From the NCBI RefSeq assembly GCF_026241225.1, contig NZ_JAPFQP010000004.1:496001-560000 (forward strand): DNA of 64,000 nt, read 5' to 3'. The position numbers were made by a program, and so were the translations under genes. The notes beneath the pieces were generated by a model that was given only the letters and a program-made list of their open reading frames with translations, made no database searches and had not been told where the DNA came from. Every line of letters begins with the position of its first letter. The first letter of the stretch is position 1. Positions 1 through 10,359 of this stretch are shown here, in pieces. The DNA is from Lentiprolixibacter aurantiacus (GTDB lineage Bacteria; Bacteroidota; Bacteroidia; Flavobacteriales; Flavobacteriaceae).

Positions 1-1
1 C

Positions 2-1129
2 AAGGACACCCGGGTGAAACAAGTGATCTACCTGAGCGGAATCGTGAACGATGAGAACCTGTCCAAACATCTCTGGTCCCGGAAGAATGTTGAAGACATC
101 CTGAACGAAGGGAATTTTAACCTTACCGTGCTCAGGGCTGGAATTATTGTTGGTTCCGGAAGTTCTTCTTTTGAGATCATCAGGGACCTTTGTGAGAAAC
201 TTCCCTTTATGATCACCCCTAAATGGGTTTTGACAAAAACCCAACCCATAGCCATCAGGGATGTGATGCGTTTTCTCACGGGTGTAATTGGAAGGCAGGA
301 TACCTATAATCAGTCTTTTGACATAGCCGGACCAGACGTTCTTACTTATAAGGAGATGCTAAAGGGATATGCCAGAGTTCGGGGCTTCAAGAACTGGATA
401 CTTACCGTGCCCATCATGACACCAAAACTTTCCTCTTACTGGCTGTATTTTGTCACCTCCACCTCCTATAAACTAGCCCTCAACCTTGTTGACAGCATGA
501 AAATTGAAGTGGTGGCCCGGGATAACCGCCTCGAAAAAATGCTGGGAATCCAGACCCACACCTATGAGGAAGCAATTAAAATGGCTTTTAAGCGAATTGA
601 GCAAAACCTTGTTGTGAGCAGTTGGAAAGACAGTATGGTTAGTGGCCGATTTAACACCAGCCTCGAAAAATACATTCAGGTTCCCAGGTTTGGGGTGCTC
701 AAAGACGAAAAAATGATCAGGGTTGAAGACCCGAAACGCGTGCTTAATAACATATGGAAAATTGGAGGAGAAACCGGATGGTATTACGGGAACTGGCTGT
801 GGAAACTCAGGGGGTTACTGGATAAATTCACGGGCGGCGTGGGATTAAGGCGTGGCCGCACTCATCCGGACCGGATCTATCCGGGAGATTCCCTTGATTT
901 TTGGCGGGTACTGCTTGCCGACCGCAAAAAGAAAAGGTTACTGTTGTTTGCCGAAATGCGCCTGCCAGGGGAAGCCTGGCTGGAATTCCGAATTGATGAT
1001 GAAAACAATTTGCATCAGGTAGCCACATTCCGGCCCAGGGGGTTGAAGGGCAGACTATACTGGTATTGCGTGCTCCCTTTCCACTATTTTATCTTTGGGG
1101 GAATGATCAGAAATATAGCCCGCGCCTGA
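2..1129 (+). CDS. SDR-type NAD(P)-binding protein with C-terminal DUF2867 domain (5' truncated by window edge)
   Basis: The reading frame is open from base 2, so the true start lies left of the window; the GTG at 14 sits inside a conserved-looking strand (VKQVIYLSG) and is not a likely start. Residues to about 190 resemble the second half of an atypical short-chain dehydrogenase/NmrA-like Rossmann protein: the strand VIYLSG is followed by LRAGIIVGSGS and a substrate-loop region. From about residue 220 to the end the sequence matches the DUF2867 type (GWYYGNWLW, LRRGR, GDSLDFWRV, PGEAWLEF, and an aromatic hydrophobic end). This SDR-DUF2867 architecture is known in bacteria, but its substrate is not. 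The nucleotide-binding glycine motif is outside the window. Domain call fairly sure; function unknown. Confidence 0.8.
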   Translation, partial: KDTRVKQVIYLSGIVNDENLSKHLWSRKNVEDILNEGNFNLTVLRAGIIVGSGSSSFEIIRDLCEKLPFMITPKWVLTKTQPIAIRDVMRFLTGVIGRQDTYNQSFDIAGPDVLTYKEMLKGYARVRGFKNWILTVPIMTPKLSSYWLYFVTSTSYKLALNLVDSMKIEVVARDNRLEKMLGIQTHTYEEAIKMAFKRIEQNLVVSSWKDSMVSGRFNTSLEKYIQVPRFGVLKDEKMIRVEDPKRVLNNIWKIGGETGWYYGNWLWKLRGLLDKFTGGVGLRRGRTHPDRIYPGDSLDFWRVLLADRKKKRLLLFAEMRLPGEAWLEFRIDDENNLHQVATFRPRGLKGRLYWYCVLPFHYFIFGGMIRNIARA

Positions 1130-1158
1130 AAAAAGTTACATTTCCAGGTTACTTTTTT
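1129..1158 (+). terminator. Possible A/T-rich hairpin terminator after the DUF2867 gene
   Basis: An A6-GTTAC arm (1129-1139) and a GTTAC-T6 arm (1148-1158) can pair with one T-T mismatch around an 8-nt loop. The stem is mostly A-T, so it is a weak candidate. It would end in a T run on either strand. Confidence 0.4.
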
Positions 1159-1201
1159 AACCCCTGCCTCGTCTATGACTATGAATGATATTTCTTCCGC
1201 T

Positions 1202-2704
1202 ATGAAAATCAGTAAAGTTGCTTGCTTTGCCCTATTCAGTTTATTAACCCTCCAGGGATATACACAGGACCTTACGGCCAAACTGGTGGATAGCAAAACC
1301 GGACAGGGAATCCCCTATGCCACAATCCGGTTCGATACCAATTCCGGTATCATCACCAATGAAGAAGGCCTGTTTTCACTCAGGTGGAGTGCTATTCCTG
1401 AAAACCAGGATTCCCTATATATATCCTGCATGGGGTATGAAAAACTGGCTATTTCCATCCAAAGAATTTCAGACAGTATTATTAAGATCTCTCCAAAAGC
1501 GATTGACCTGGATGAAGTCTTCCTTTTCGACCGGGAAATGGAAGTAGAAGACATCATTGAACAGGTAATAGAAAGGCTCCCCTATAATTATAATAAGCAG
1601 CCGGTAAAACAACGTATGTTTTTCAGGCAAAGCAGCCTGAACAATCTCAATAAATTTGAAATCGATTTTAAAAAATCGACCATAGCAGAACTAAATGAGA
1701 AATTCCTGGATAGTGTCACAGGCCTTATTCCAAGAAGTTCGGCTTATTACACAGAGAGCTTGTGCGATTTTTACAGAACCCCTGAGGAACACAAATTGTA
1801 CATAGAAAAGGCCGCCGAACTGTATGACAAGAACAACGAGGGATCCATGGATGCCCTGTCTGAAAAGATGGAACGAATATTCAGGGAAAATGTAAAACCC
1901 AACTCCTACCTGAAGATCAAATCCGGGATCTTTGGCACCAAAATGGAGCTGGATTCGGTTTTTGATGCTGAGGATGAGGAGGCAAAAGAATCAGAACCCG
2001 TTGTTGAGAAGGAAGAAAAGCATTATTTCCTGTCGAATCGAAAAAGTGCCATTCACAACATTTATGCTTCGTTATTCTTTAATGATGAATCCAAGCTGAA
2101 CTTCCTGGAAAAACCCAACCGCTATAATTTTTCCCTTAAAGGATACACCAGCATCGATGATGCCGGCGTATATATCATCTCCTTTGCCCCTAAGCGCTCT
2201 GAGGATTTTCAGGGCACTATCTATGTGAACATAGATGATTATGCTGTGGTACGACTGGAATATGAAAACGTGAAATCATTAAGGCGTATCCGGCTCCTCG
2301 GATTGAGCTATGAAGAACAGCTTTACCGTGGAACCACCTTGTTTGCCCGGGGTAGCAACGGGAAATATGAACTCCGTTTTCTGGAAAAGATAATCGGGAA
2401 CCAAATGGGTGTCCGGCGGCCTTTGAAAGTAATTGAAAAGAACAAATACGTAAAAGGCAGGCGAAAACAAAACGAATTATCCATGGAACTGGATATATCC
2501 AATTACAACAGGGAAAAGTATGAGCTAGTGGTATTCCAGAATAACCTCATCAGCAATGAAGAATTCCAAGGCACTGTGGAAAATGAATCGATTAAGGCTA
2601 CCTACCTCTCCCGATACGATCCCGAATTCTGGAAAGGCTACGATATCATGGAACCCAATGAAGCCATAAGGTCCTTTAGTGCATCTACCGAAAAAAATCC
2701 CTGA
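1202..2704 (+). CDS. Secreted protein with N-terminal carboxypeptidase-like regulatory domain
   Basis: About 500 residues. I prefer the ATG at 1202 over 1175 because it puts a signal peptide (MKISKVACFALFSLL...QGYTQ) at the N-terminus. After cleavage comes a carboxypeptidase-regulatory-like beta-sandwich of about 75 residues (VDSKTGQGIPYATI, TNEEGLFSL, ISCMGYEKL), common at the N-terminus of Bacteroidota envelope proteins. The remaining 400 residues have an acidic stretch (EDEEAKESEPVVEKEE) and a beta-rich part (FQGTIYVNIDDYAVVRLEYE) like other family members of unknown function. No TonB plug or barrel is evident and there is no T9SS-type C-terminal domain. It ends 9 bp from the convergent CtlX-like gene. 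Probably periplasmic or outer-membrane associated; role unknown. Confidence 0.75.
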   Translation: MKISKVACFALFSLLTLQGYTQDLTAKLVDSKTGQGIPYATIRFDTNSGIITNEEGLFSLRWSAIPENQDSLYISCMGYEKLAISIQRISDSIIKISPKAIDLDEVFLFDREMEVEDIIEQVIERLPYNYNKQPVKQRMFFRQSSLNNLNKFEIDFKKSTIAELNEKFLDSVTGLIPRSSAYYTESLCDFYRTPEEHKLYIEKAAELYDKNNEGSMDALSEKMERIFRENVKPNSYLKIKSGIFGTKMELDSVFDAEDEEAKESEPVVEKEEKHYFLSNRKSAIHNIYASLFFNDESKLNFLEKPNRYNFSLKGYTSIDDAGVYIISFAPKRSEDFQGTIYVNIDDYAVVRLEYENVKSLRRIRLLGLSYEEQLYRGTTLFARGSNGKYELRFLEKIIGNQMGVRRPLKVIEKNKYVKGRRKQNELSMELDISNYNREKYELVVFQNNLISNEEFQGTVENESIKATYLSRYDPEFWKGYDIMEPNEAIRSFSASTEKNP

Positions 2705-2713
2705 TATTCTACT

Positions 2714-3658
2714 CTAGGCTGGTTTAGATTGCCTGGGAAGGAACACCTCTGCCATCATACAGCGCGCGCTGCCACCACCACAGGTTTCGATGGTGTCCAA
2801 CGCACTGTGAACAATCTTATCATTGTATTTTTCCAGGGTAGCGATCTGGGCAGGAGTTAAGCTGTTATAGGCTGAAGAACTCATTACAAGCAACCTTTGG
2901 GCGTCACTGCCAATAACTTGCAGCATGTTACCCGCGAACTGATGCATCTGGGTTTCGGATATCTCCACAATGGTCTTCCCATCCTGTTTTAAATGGTTGA
3001 GCACATTCCTTTTCTCAGATTTATCGTCTATGCTATCCAAACAGATTACTGCAAAATCCTCGCCCATGCACATCATTACATTGGTGTGGTAGATGGGTAA
3101 GCGTTCCCCTTCCACGGTCTGATATGCCGTGAAAATTACAGGAGTACACTCAAAATCTTCGCAGAATTCTATCAATAGTTCTTCATGGGCACGTTCGGAC
3201 AGGGCACAATAAGCTTTTTGATTTATCCGGTCCATAAGTATGCTGCCTGTGCCTTCCAGAAAAAGGGAGTCTTCTTCGGCTGCCGTGTAATCTACGACCT
3301 GGTCAATGCGAAAACCCTTCTCCTCCAGAATATCCAACAAATCTTCCCTGCGCTCTTTTCTCCGGTTCTCCGCAAACATGGGATAAACCACAACTGTGCC
3401 GTTATCATGAAAGCTTATCCAGTTATTGGGAAAAATGGAATCCGGCGTATCTGTCTCAACTCGGTCATCAACAACGGTCACATCCACCCCATGGGAAAGG
3501 AGCACCTCTACAAACTGGTCAAATTCATGCTGGGCACGGGCATTAATTTCTGCGTTTTTTATGGACAAATCCTCCATAAAATAATTGTTCACAGCCGTTT
3601 GCTCATTCATGCGGAAATTGACCGGCCGTATCATTAAAATGCTGTTTGTAATTTGCAT
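2714..3658 (-). CDS. ctlX: CtlX-type citrulline hydrolase / arginine deiminase-related protein
   Basis: About 314 residues of the guanidino-group-modifying (pentein) fold. Family signatures are visible: an N-terminal ITNSILMIRPVNF strand, PDSIFPNNWISFH, EGTGSILMDR, an IYHTNVMM histidine motif and the nucleophile region GGGSARCMMAEVFLP with the catalytic Cys near the C-terminus. Named family members (CtlX) take part in citrulline utilisation; others are annotated arginine deiminase-related, so the substrate here is an inference. Start: ATG at 3658 (another ATG at 3661; a TTG at 3664 is less likely). It lies 98 bp downstream of a second pentein gene on the same strand, suggesting a small arginine/citrulline or methylarginine catabolic unit. 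No transport or ornithine-pathway gene is adjacent. Confidence 0.85.
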   Translation of the reverse strand: MQITNSILMIRPVNFRMNEQTAVNNYFMEDLSIKNAEINARAQHEFDQFVEVLLSHGVDVTVVDDRVETDTPDSIFPNNWISFHDNGTVVVYPMFAENRRKERREDLLDILEEKGFRIDQVVDYTAAEEDSLFLEGTGSILMDRINQKAYCALSERAHEELLIEFCEDFECTPVIFTAYQTVEGERLPIYHTNVMMCMGEDFAVICLDSIDDKSEKRNVLNHLKQDGKTIVEISETQMHQFAGNMLQVIGSDAQRLLVMSSSAYNSLTPAQIATLEKYNDKIVHSALDTIETCGGGSARCMMAEVFLPRQSKPA

Positions 3659-3756
3659 CATCAATCCTGGAAAAGTGGGATAAATGTACGCAATTACCCG
3701 ACAAGACTAAACCAAAAATTACAGAGGTTTTAGGGACTTAATAAAGAGATATGAAC

Positions 3757-4674
3757 TTAAATTTCCCTTACCAGGGGCATGGTGCTGCAACGCAGTAAAC
3801 CGCCCTGTTTAGAAATCTGAGCATAGTCTATTTCTTCCACCGTAAATCCCTCCTTACGGAGCCAGTTGTTCAGGCGTGTGAAGCTGCGCTCTGAAACCAC
3901 AACATCCGGGGAAATAGAAAATACATTGGGGAACATCTGGTACATCTCATCCACGGTGATCTCAAAGATCTTGTCCTTGCCGAAATAGTCAACCAGCCAC
4001 TGGTATTCTTCTTCTACCAGGAAACCAGCTTTACAGATAATCGCGCGGTCCTTTCCAACGGGCTGGAAGCAACAGTCCAGGTGAAGGGCGTTCTCCTTGG
4101 GGTTTACAATGCTCTTGCGCAGCTCGAAGGACTTCACCTTCTTGTGCGGGAACATTTTTTGTATGTATTCCACCCCTTCCCAATTGGTACGTGCAGTAAT
4201 GTAATCGGGATAATCATGGCCGGTGTAGGTGCCGATAAAAATATAGTCGTTCCAGGGCATCACATCTCCGCCTTCAATATGGACTTCATCCGGAGGGTAC
4301 AGGATATTTTCCGGAGCAATATATTCCAGTACGTGAAGTATGGCCTCGAACTCTTCTTCCCGGTGCGGAAGGATGTTGGCCTTGATCAGTTTATCCTCGA
4401 TAACAAAGGCGATGTCTCGTGAGAAAATCTGATTGCAATCCGGAATTACCTCAGGGCGGAACAGGTCTACTCCATATTTCCTGAATACAGCTGCAAAGCC
4501 TTCCATCTCACTGATCATATCTGCTTCTTTGGGATAAGTTCCCGCCAGAATATGTTCCAGTGATTTCGGATCATAAGCATCTTCCGGTCTGGGCACCGGA
4601 CCAGGGCTCTGGGCAGTACCCAGTAGAACCGCCTTAAGAGGAGCGGTCTCGTCCCGGACGTTAAGGTTCAGCAT
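3757..4674 (-). CDS. Amidinotransferase / dimethylarginine dimethylaminohydrolase family protein
   Basis: 305 residues, also pentein fold but a different subfamily from its neighbour. Visible motifs are the acidic substrate loop NQIFSRDIAFVI, EGGDVMPWNDYIF (Glu/Asp of the guanidine pocket), LHLDCCFQPVG with the catalytic His, and GGLLRCSTMPLVRE with the Cys nucleophile. This catalytic set fits hydrolases or amidinotransferases acting on arginine or methylarginines; the exact reaction cannot be told from sequence. It starts only 24 bp after the citrate synthase stop codon and is probably cotranscribed with gltA. Full length, with no disruptions seen. Confidence 0.8.
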   Translation of the reverse strand: MLNLNVRDETAPLKAVLLGTAQSPGPVPRPEDAYDPKSLEHILAGTYPKEADMISEMEGFAAVFRKYGVDLFRPEVIPDCNQIFSRDIAFVIEDKLIKANILPHREEEFEAILHVLEYIAPENILYPPDEVHIEGGDVMPWNDYIFIGTYTGHDYPDYITARTNWEGVEYIQKMFPHKKVKSFELRKSIVNPKENALHLDCCFQPVGKDRAIICKAGFLVEEEYQWLVDYFGKDKIFEITVDEMYQMFPNVFSISPDVVVSERSFTRLNNWLRKEGFTVEEIDYAQISKQGGLLRCSTMPLVREI

Positions 4675-4698
4675 ATCAGATTGAATACAGCAGGGATA

Positions 4699-5982
4699 CT
4701 ACCTTTTTTTAAGGGGTACAAAAGTACGGCTGTTCTCACCTACATACAATTGCCTTGGCCTCCCAATAGGTTCTTTATTCATTCGCATCTCCCTCCATTG
4801 GGCAATCCAGCCCGGCAGTCTGCCCATAGCGAACATTACGGTGAACATCTCCACGGGTATCCCCAGCGCACGGTAAATGATTCCTGAGTAGAAATCGACA
4901 TTCGGATACAACTTCCTGTCAACAAAATAAGGATCTTCCAGGGCTACTTTTTCCAGCCCCTTCGCAATATCCAGGATAGGATCTGTAATCCCCAGATCAT
5001 TCAGCACCTCATCGGCTGCTTTCTTGATGATCCTTGCACGGGGATCGAAATTTTTGTACACCCTGTGTCCAAAGCCCATCAGTCTGAAAGGATCATCCTT
5101 GTCCTTGGCTTTGGCCATGTATTTGTCCGTATCGCCTCCATCGGCGTGAATTGCTTCTAGCATTTCCAGTACCGCCTGGTTTGCTCCTCCATGCAGGGGT
5201 CCCCAAAGGGCCGAAATTCCAGCTGACAGGGAAACAAATAACCCGGCATGCGAGGAACCTGTAATCCTCACTGTGGAGGTAGAGCAATTCTGTTCGTGAT
5301 CTGCATGCAGTATAAGGAGCTGGTCTAAGGCATCGATGACAACCTTGTTGAGTTTGTATTCCTTATTGGGCCTCTTGAACATCATCTTGTGCAGATTCTC
5401 TACATATCCCAGGTTGTCATCCCCGTAGTCCAGGGGTAGTCCCTGCTGCTTGCGCATAGTCCAGGCTACCAGTACAGGAAATTTGGCCATTATCCGGATA
5501 ATAGCATTGTACATAGCCTCCTCGGATCGCACATCTACGGATGAGGGGTTAAAAGCAATCAGGCCACTGGTGAGGGAGGAAAGAACCCCCATTGGGTGGG
5601 CAGATTTTGGAAAACCATCCAGAATCTTTTTCATCTCCTCATCAACATGCGATTCATGCTTGATATCTGTATGGAAGCGCTCTAATTGTTCCTTGTTTGG
5701 CAGTTCTCCAAAAATGAGCAGATATGCTACTTCGAGGAAGTCTGCTTTCACCGCCAGTTCCTCAATGGAATAGCCGCGATATCGTAAAATACCCTTTTCC
5801 CCATCCAGAAAGGTAATGGCACTTGAGCATGACCCGGTATTTTTATAGCCCGGATCCAGCGTAATCAACCCTGAGGTTGCACGAAGGGTTTTGATGTCAA
5901 TTGCAAGTTCATTTTCGGTTCCCCTGACAACGGGTAATTCGTATCTTTTTCCCTGGTATTCTAATATCGCTTTGTCTGCCAT
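4699..5982 (-). CDS. gltA: Citrate synthase
   Basis: 427 residues, the length of the hexameric Gram-negative (type II) citrate synthase that condenses oxaloacetate and acetyl-CoA in the TCA cycle. The catalytic His/His/Asp set is present: GPLHGGANQAVLEML, GFGHRVYKNFDPRA and VDFYSGIIYRALG. The N-terminal GTENELAIDI region and the C-terminal IGRPRQLYVG match full-length enzymes, and LDPGYKNTGSCSS is typical of the family. A Bacteroidota-type promoter lies about 32 bp upstream. The gene sits between the GT5 glycosyltransferase gene upstream and the amidinotransferase-like gene downstream. Confidence 0.97.
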   Translation of the reverse strand: MADKAILEYQGKRYELPVVRGTENELAIDIKTLRATSGLITLDPGYKNTGSCSSAITFLDGEKGILRYRGYSIEELAVKADFLEVAYLLIFGELPNKEQLERFHTDIKHESHVDEEMKKILDGFPKSAHPMGVLSSLTSGLIAFNPSSVDVRSEEAMYNAIIRIMAKFPVLVAWTMRKQQGLPLDYGDDNLGYVENLHKMMFKRPNKEYKLNKVVIDALDQLLILHADHEQNCSTSTVRITGSSHAGLFVSLSAGISALWGPLHGGANQAVLEMLEAIHADGGDTDKYMAKAKDKDDPFRLMGFGHRVYKNFDPRARIIKKAADEVLNDLGITDPILDIAKGLEKVALEDPYFVDRKLYPNVDFYSGIIYRALGIPVEMFTVMFAMGRLPGWIAQWREMRMNKEPIGRPRQLYVGENSRTFVPLKKR

Positions 5983-6013
5983 TGTTCGATTTTGCTTATT
6001 TTTTTCAAAGCAC

Positions 6014-6044
6014 TAAAGATAAGAAAAACGGATCACCTTAACAA
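6014..6044 (-). promoter_or_regulatory. Candidate Bacteroidota-type promoter of gltA
   Basis: On the minus strand: TTG (6042-6044), a 20-nt spacer, then TATCTTTA (6014-6021), one mismatch from TAnnTTTG. It ends 31 nt before the gltA ATG. Pattern match only. Confidence 0.5.
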
Positions 6045-6069
6045 TTGGATTCCCCGCATTTAAAAGGGC

Positions 6070-7611
6070 TTAATATTCCAAAAGATACAGCTGCCTGTAG
6101 TATTCGCCAACTGATTTCTCCCAGGTAAATCGCTGTCGTTTCGCATTGGCCCTGATCTTCTTCCAGCGTGCCGGATCATCGATATAAACCCCCAGGGCGT
6201 CATTAAAGGCCCGAACCATATCATGAATCTTATCGTCATAGCTTTCCCCATTGAATGCAAATCCTGTAACACCGTCCTTAACAGTGTCCTTTAGCCCCCC
6301 TGTATGATGTACCAGACATGGGTTGCCATTGCGCATAGCCAGCATCTGGCTAATGCCACATGGTTCGAACAGGCTGGGCATAAAATACATATTGCTTTCC
6401 AGGTAGATCGAATCAATTACATCCTCTGACTGCCCATTGATAAAAATGAAATTCCTGTGTTTATGACTCAGGTCCCGGAACAACTCCTCGTAATCTGGTG
6501 CTCCGGTTCCCAGGAGCAAAAAGACACCATTGACCTCCTCCAGTTTTTCCAGTATCTGGATAAACGCTTCAGGCGATCTTTTGATGAAATAAAACTTTTG
6601 TTCCGTTAAACGCGCCACACTGGAACAAATAAAATCCGGGGGGGTATCCAGATAAGCAACAACCTTCTCCCCGGTATGTGCCAGGAAATCTGCCTTGTAT
6701 TTTTTGGACTCCTGCTGAAGCCAGATAAATATGGCTTTGACAATATTTGGGAAGATGTTTTTACGCCTGGCAGAACGGATGTTTTTGTAGTTGCATCCAT
6801 TGAGAATACCAAACAGCCTGCCCTCCCTGTCTGCCTTTTGCAAATCCTTTTCCAGCCCCTCACCACCAATGAACTCAGGAGGGTCCGATGGTTTCATAAT
6901 ATCCTCCTTATATGAGGGAGAAACAGTATGAACAGCGTCTGCAAATCGAATGCCCAGTGCCATGAGGTTGATACAATCCTGGTAGCGCTGGTCCTTCAGC
7001 TGATCTTCTTCATAGGGAACCTCCGGATACCAGGTCTGCAAAGAAGCGTAGTTGTCCCGGAAAGGGCGGATCCCCTGTATGGCCAGATTATGGATACTGT
7101 ATACAAATCGTATGGGCTTCAACAATTCATAGCCTGGGTGGAACTCCCTTAAAAACAACACCATGCTGCTATGCCAGTCGTGCAAATGCACAATATCCAG
7201 GTTGCCAAAAACACCTCTTTTTATCGCTTCGGCAACTGCGGTGCAGAAAATAGTATATTTAAGGAAATCGGTGTAAAAGGGTTCTGTAGGATCATCGTGA
7301 TATATATGCGCAATGCTTCCTGACTCTATCTCGGGGTGGTGGATTACATAGTGGATGATGTTATTGAACTCCTTCTTGGGTACGGCTTCATATAATTCAG
7401 CCGTATAGGTCTGTCCTCTCAGTTGAAAATTAAGGTGTGTACGAAAAAAGGCCTCCTTGTGTAACCTGGAGTATGCCGGCACCACAACATGAGCCTTATC
7501 CCCTCGTTCCGATATCTGACGGGGTACATCCCGGACAACATCACCCATGCCTCCGGCTTTGCAATTGGCCAGCGCATCATTTTCTGCTGCTACAAATAAA
7601 AAGTGTTTCAT
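6070..7611 (-). CDS. Glycogen/starch synthase-type glycosyltransferase (GT5, GlgA-like)
   Basis: 513 residues, a complete GT-B fold. The N-terminal ADP-glucose site is present as NCKAGGMGDVVRDVP (Lys-x-Gly-Gly of KTGGLGDV). HLHDWHSS, the FVYSIHNLAIQG segment, ARLTEQK (phosphate-binding Arg and Lys), SLFEPCGISQM (catalytic Glu) and HTGGLKDTV are all intact. It should transfer glucose from a nucleotide sugar to an alpha-glucan, but the protein is divergent from E. coli GlgA and the true acceptor is uncertain. No glgB, glgC, glgP or debranching gene is in the window. It lies between eno and gltA, with gaps of 74 and 87 bp, so the location is metabolically odd. Either glycogen/osmolyte glucan synthesis or a related oligosaccharide transfer is possible. 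Confidence 0.8.
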   Translation of the reverse strand: MKHFLFVAAENDALANCKAGGMGDVVRDVPRQISERGDKAHVVVPAYSRLHKEAFFRTHLNFQLRGQTYTAELYEAVPKKEFNNIIHYVIHHPEIESGSIAHIYHDDPTEPFYTDFLKYTIFCTAVAEAIKRGVFGNLDIVHLHDWHSSMVLFLREFHPGYELLKPIRFVYSIHNLAIQGIRPFRDNYASLQTWYPEVPYEEDQLKDQRYQDCINLMALGIRFADAVHTVSPSYKEDIMKPSDPPEFIGGEGLEKDLQKADREGRLFGILNGCNYKNIRSARRKNIFPNIVKAIFIWLQQESKKYKADFLAHTGEKVVAYLDTPPDFICSSVARLTEQKFYFIKRSPEAFIQILEKLEEVNGVFLLLGTGAPDYEELFRDLSHKHRNFIFINGQSEDVIDSIYLESNMYFMPSLFEPCGISQMLAMRNGNPCLVHHTGGLKDTVKDGVTGFAFNGESYDDKIHDMVRAFNDALGVYIDDPARWKKIRANAKRQRFTWEKSVGEYYRQLYLLEY

Positions 7612-7685
7612 GAATTATGGTACTTTCTTTCGTACAGCCAGTGGTGAAAACGGAATCCTGTATCCCGTGCTTAATGCTTCGCCTG

Positions 7686-8999
<1,314 letters not shown>

Positions 9000-9136
9000 T
9001 TATTAGGTTATTCAAACTTTGGAAAATTGCAAAGGTTCATCCCCGGCAATCCTTCCTAATTGCGGTATAAAGATACAAAAGGTGCATGGGATTCCCTCAA
9101 GTGTTTGGGCACTAAGAAGAGTATAATAACAATTCC

Positions 9137-10264
9137 TTAAACCGAAACCTGATCATCCACATTTGCGGCGATCATCTCAAAGTACTGATCGAACAAATAA
9201 TTGGCATCGTGGGGGCCAGGGCTGGCTTCGGGATGGTATTGTACGCTGAAGACATTCTTATCCTTTACCCGCATTCCTGCAACCGTGTTGTCATTGAGGT
9301 GTACATGTGTAATGATAAGCTCCGGATGTGCTTCTGTCTCTTCCCGGTTGATGGCAAAACCGTGGTTCTGTGAAGTAATTTCACCTTTTCCGGTTTCCAG
9401 GTTGATGACAGGATGGTTAATACCCCGGTGCCCGTTGTACATCTTATAGGTAGAAATGCCCTTGGCCAGTGCAATCACCTGATGGCCGAGGCAAATTCCA
9501 AAAAGGGGTTTGTTAGTCTCCATAATCTTTTTGGCCGTTTCAACGGACTGATGTAGAGGCTCGGGGTCACCGGGCCCATTGGAGATAAAATACCCGTCGG
9601 GCTTAAAGGCAGCCATTTCATCGAAAGAGGCATCGTAGGGATAAACACGGATGTGAGCTCCCCTTTTCGCCAGATTGCGAAGTATATTCTTTTTAATCCC
9701 AATATCCAATGCAGCAATTTTATAAGGGGAAGCCGGGTCACCAAACTCATACGGCTCTTTGGTTGATACTCGTGATGCCAGCTCGAGGCCTTCCATACTA
9801 GGTACCTTTTCCAGTTCCTTTTTCAGGCCTTCAATATTGTCCACATCTGTAGAAATAACGGCATTCATGGCACCGTGATCTCGTATATAGCTCACCAGAG
9901 CGCGGGTATCCACGTCTGAAATCGCAAACAGCTGACTATCGTCCAGGAATTCCTGAAGACTTTTATCGGCGCTGGGCCTGGAATATTCGTAGCTGAAGTT
10001 TTTACAAATAAGGCCCGATATCTTAACGGAATCCGATTCTACTTCATCAGCGTTGGTCCCGTAATTCCCAATGTGCGCATTGGTGGTTACCATAAGCTGT
10101 CCAAAGTAAGAAGGATCAGTAAAGATCTCCTGATATCCGGTCATCCCGGTATTAAAACACACCTCTCCAAATGCTGTTCCTTCTTTGTTTCCAACCGCCT
10201 TGCCGTAGAAAATGGTTCCATCTGCCAGTAAAAGCAGGGCTTTCTTTTTGGTTTGATACTTCAT
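9137..10264 (-). CDS. carA: Carbamoyl-phosphate synthase small (glutaminase) subunit
   Basis: 375 residues from the ATG at 10264 (MKYQTKKKALLLLADG); an upstream TTG/ATG extension to 10291 is unlikely because it would intrude on the preceding terminator region. The N-terminal small-subunit domain has FGEVCFNTGMTGYQE. The C-terminal class I glutamine amidotransferase domain carries the Cys nucleophile in FGICLGHQ and the His/Glu pair in VQYHPEASPGPHD. It supplies ammonia to CarB for carbamoyl phosphate (arginine and pyrimidine synthesis). carB is not in the window. It lies directly after the terminator that ends the ribosomal-protein operon, so it should have its own promoter or rely on read-through. 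Confidence 0.97.
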   Translation of the reverse strand: MKYQTKKKALLLLADGTIFYGKAVGNKEGTAFGEVCFNTGMTGYQEIFTDPSYFGQLMVTTNAHIGNYGTNADEVESDSVKISGLICKNFSYEYSRPSADKSLQEFLDDSQLFAISDVDTRALVSYIRDHGAMNAVISTDVDNIEGLKKELEKVPSMEGLELASRVSTKEPYEFGDPASPYKIAALDIGIKKNILRNLAKRGAHIRVYPYDASFDEMAAFKPDGYFISNGPGDPEPLHQSVETAKKIMETNKPLFGICLGHQVIALAKGISTYKMYNGHRGINHPVINLETGKGEITSQNHGFAINREETEAHPELIITHVHLNDNTVAGMRVKDKNVFSVQYHPEASPGPHDANYLFDQYFEMIAANVDDQVSV

Positions 10265-10299
10265 GCTGCCTTCGAAATTTTGGTTTAACAAATAAACAC

Positions 10300-10333
10300 A
10301 AAAAAAGGATAAGCTTTTAGGCCTATCCTTTCC
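10300..10333 (-). terminator. Intrinsic terminator ending the str-S10-spc-alpha operon
   Basis: On the minus strand, AAAGGATAGGC and GCTTATCCTTT pair (one G-U) around a short loop and are followed by a run of seven T. It lies 27 nt after the rplQ stop codon and before carA. Confidence 0.8.
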
Positions 10334-10359
10334 AAAATATTAATGAATTTATAAACATT

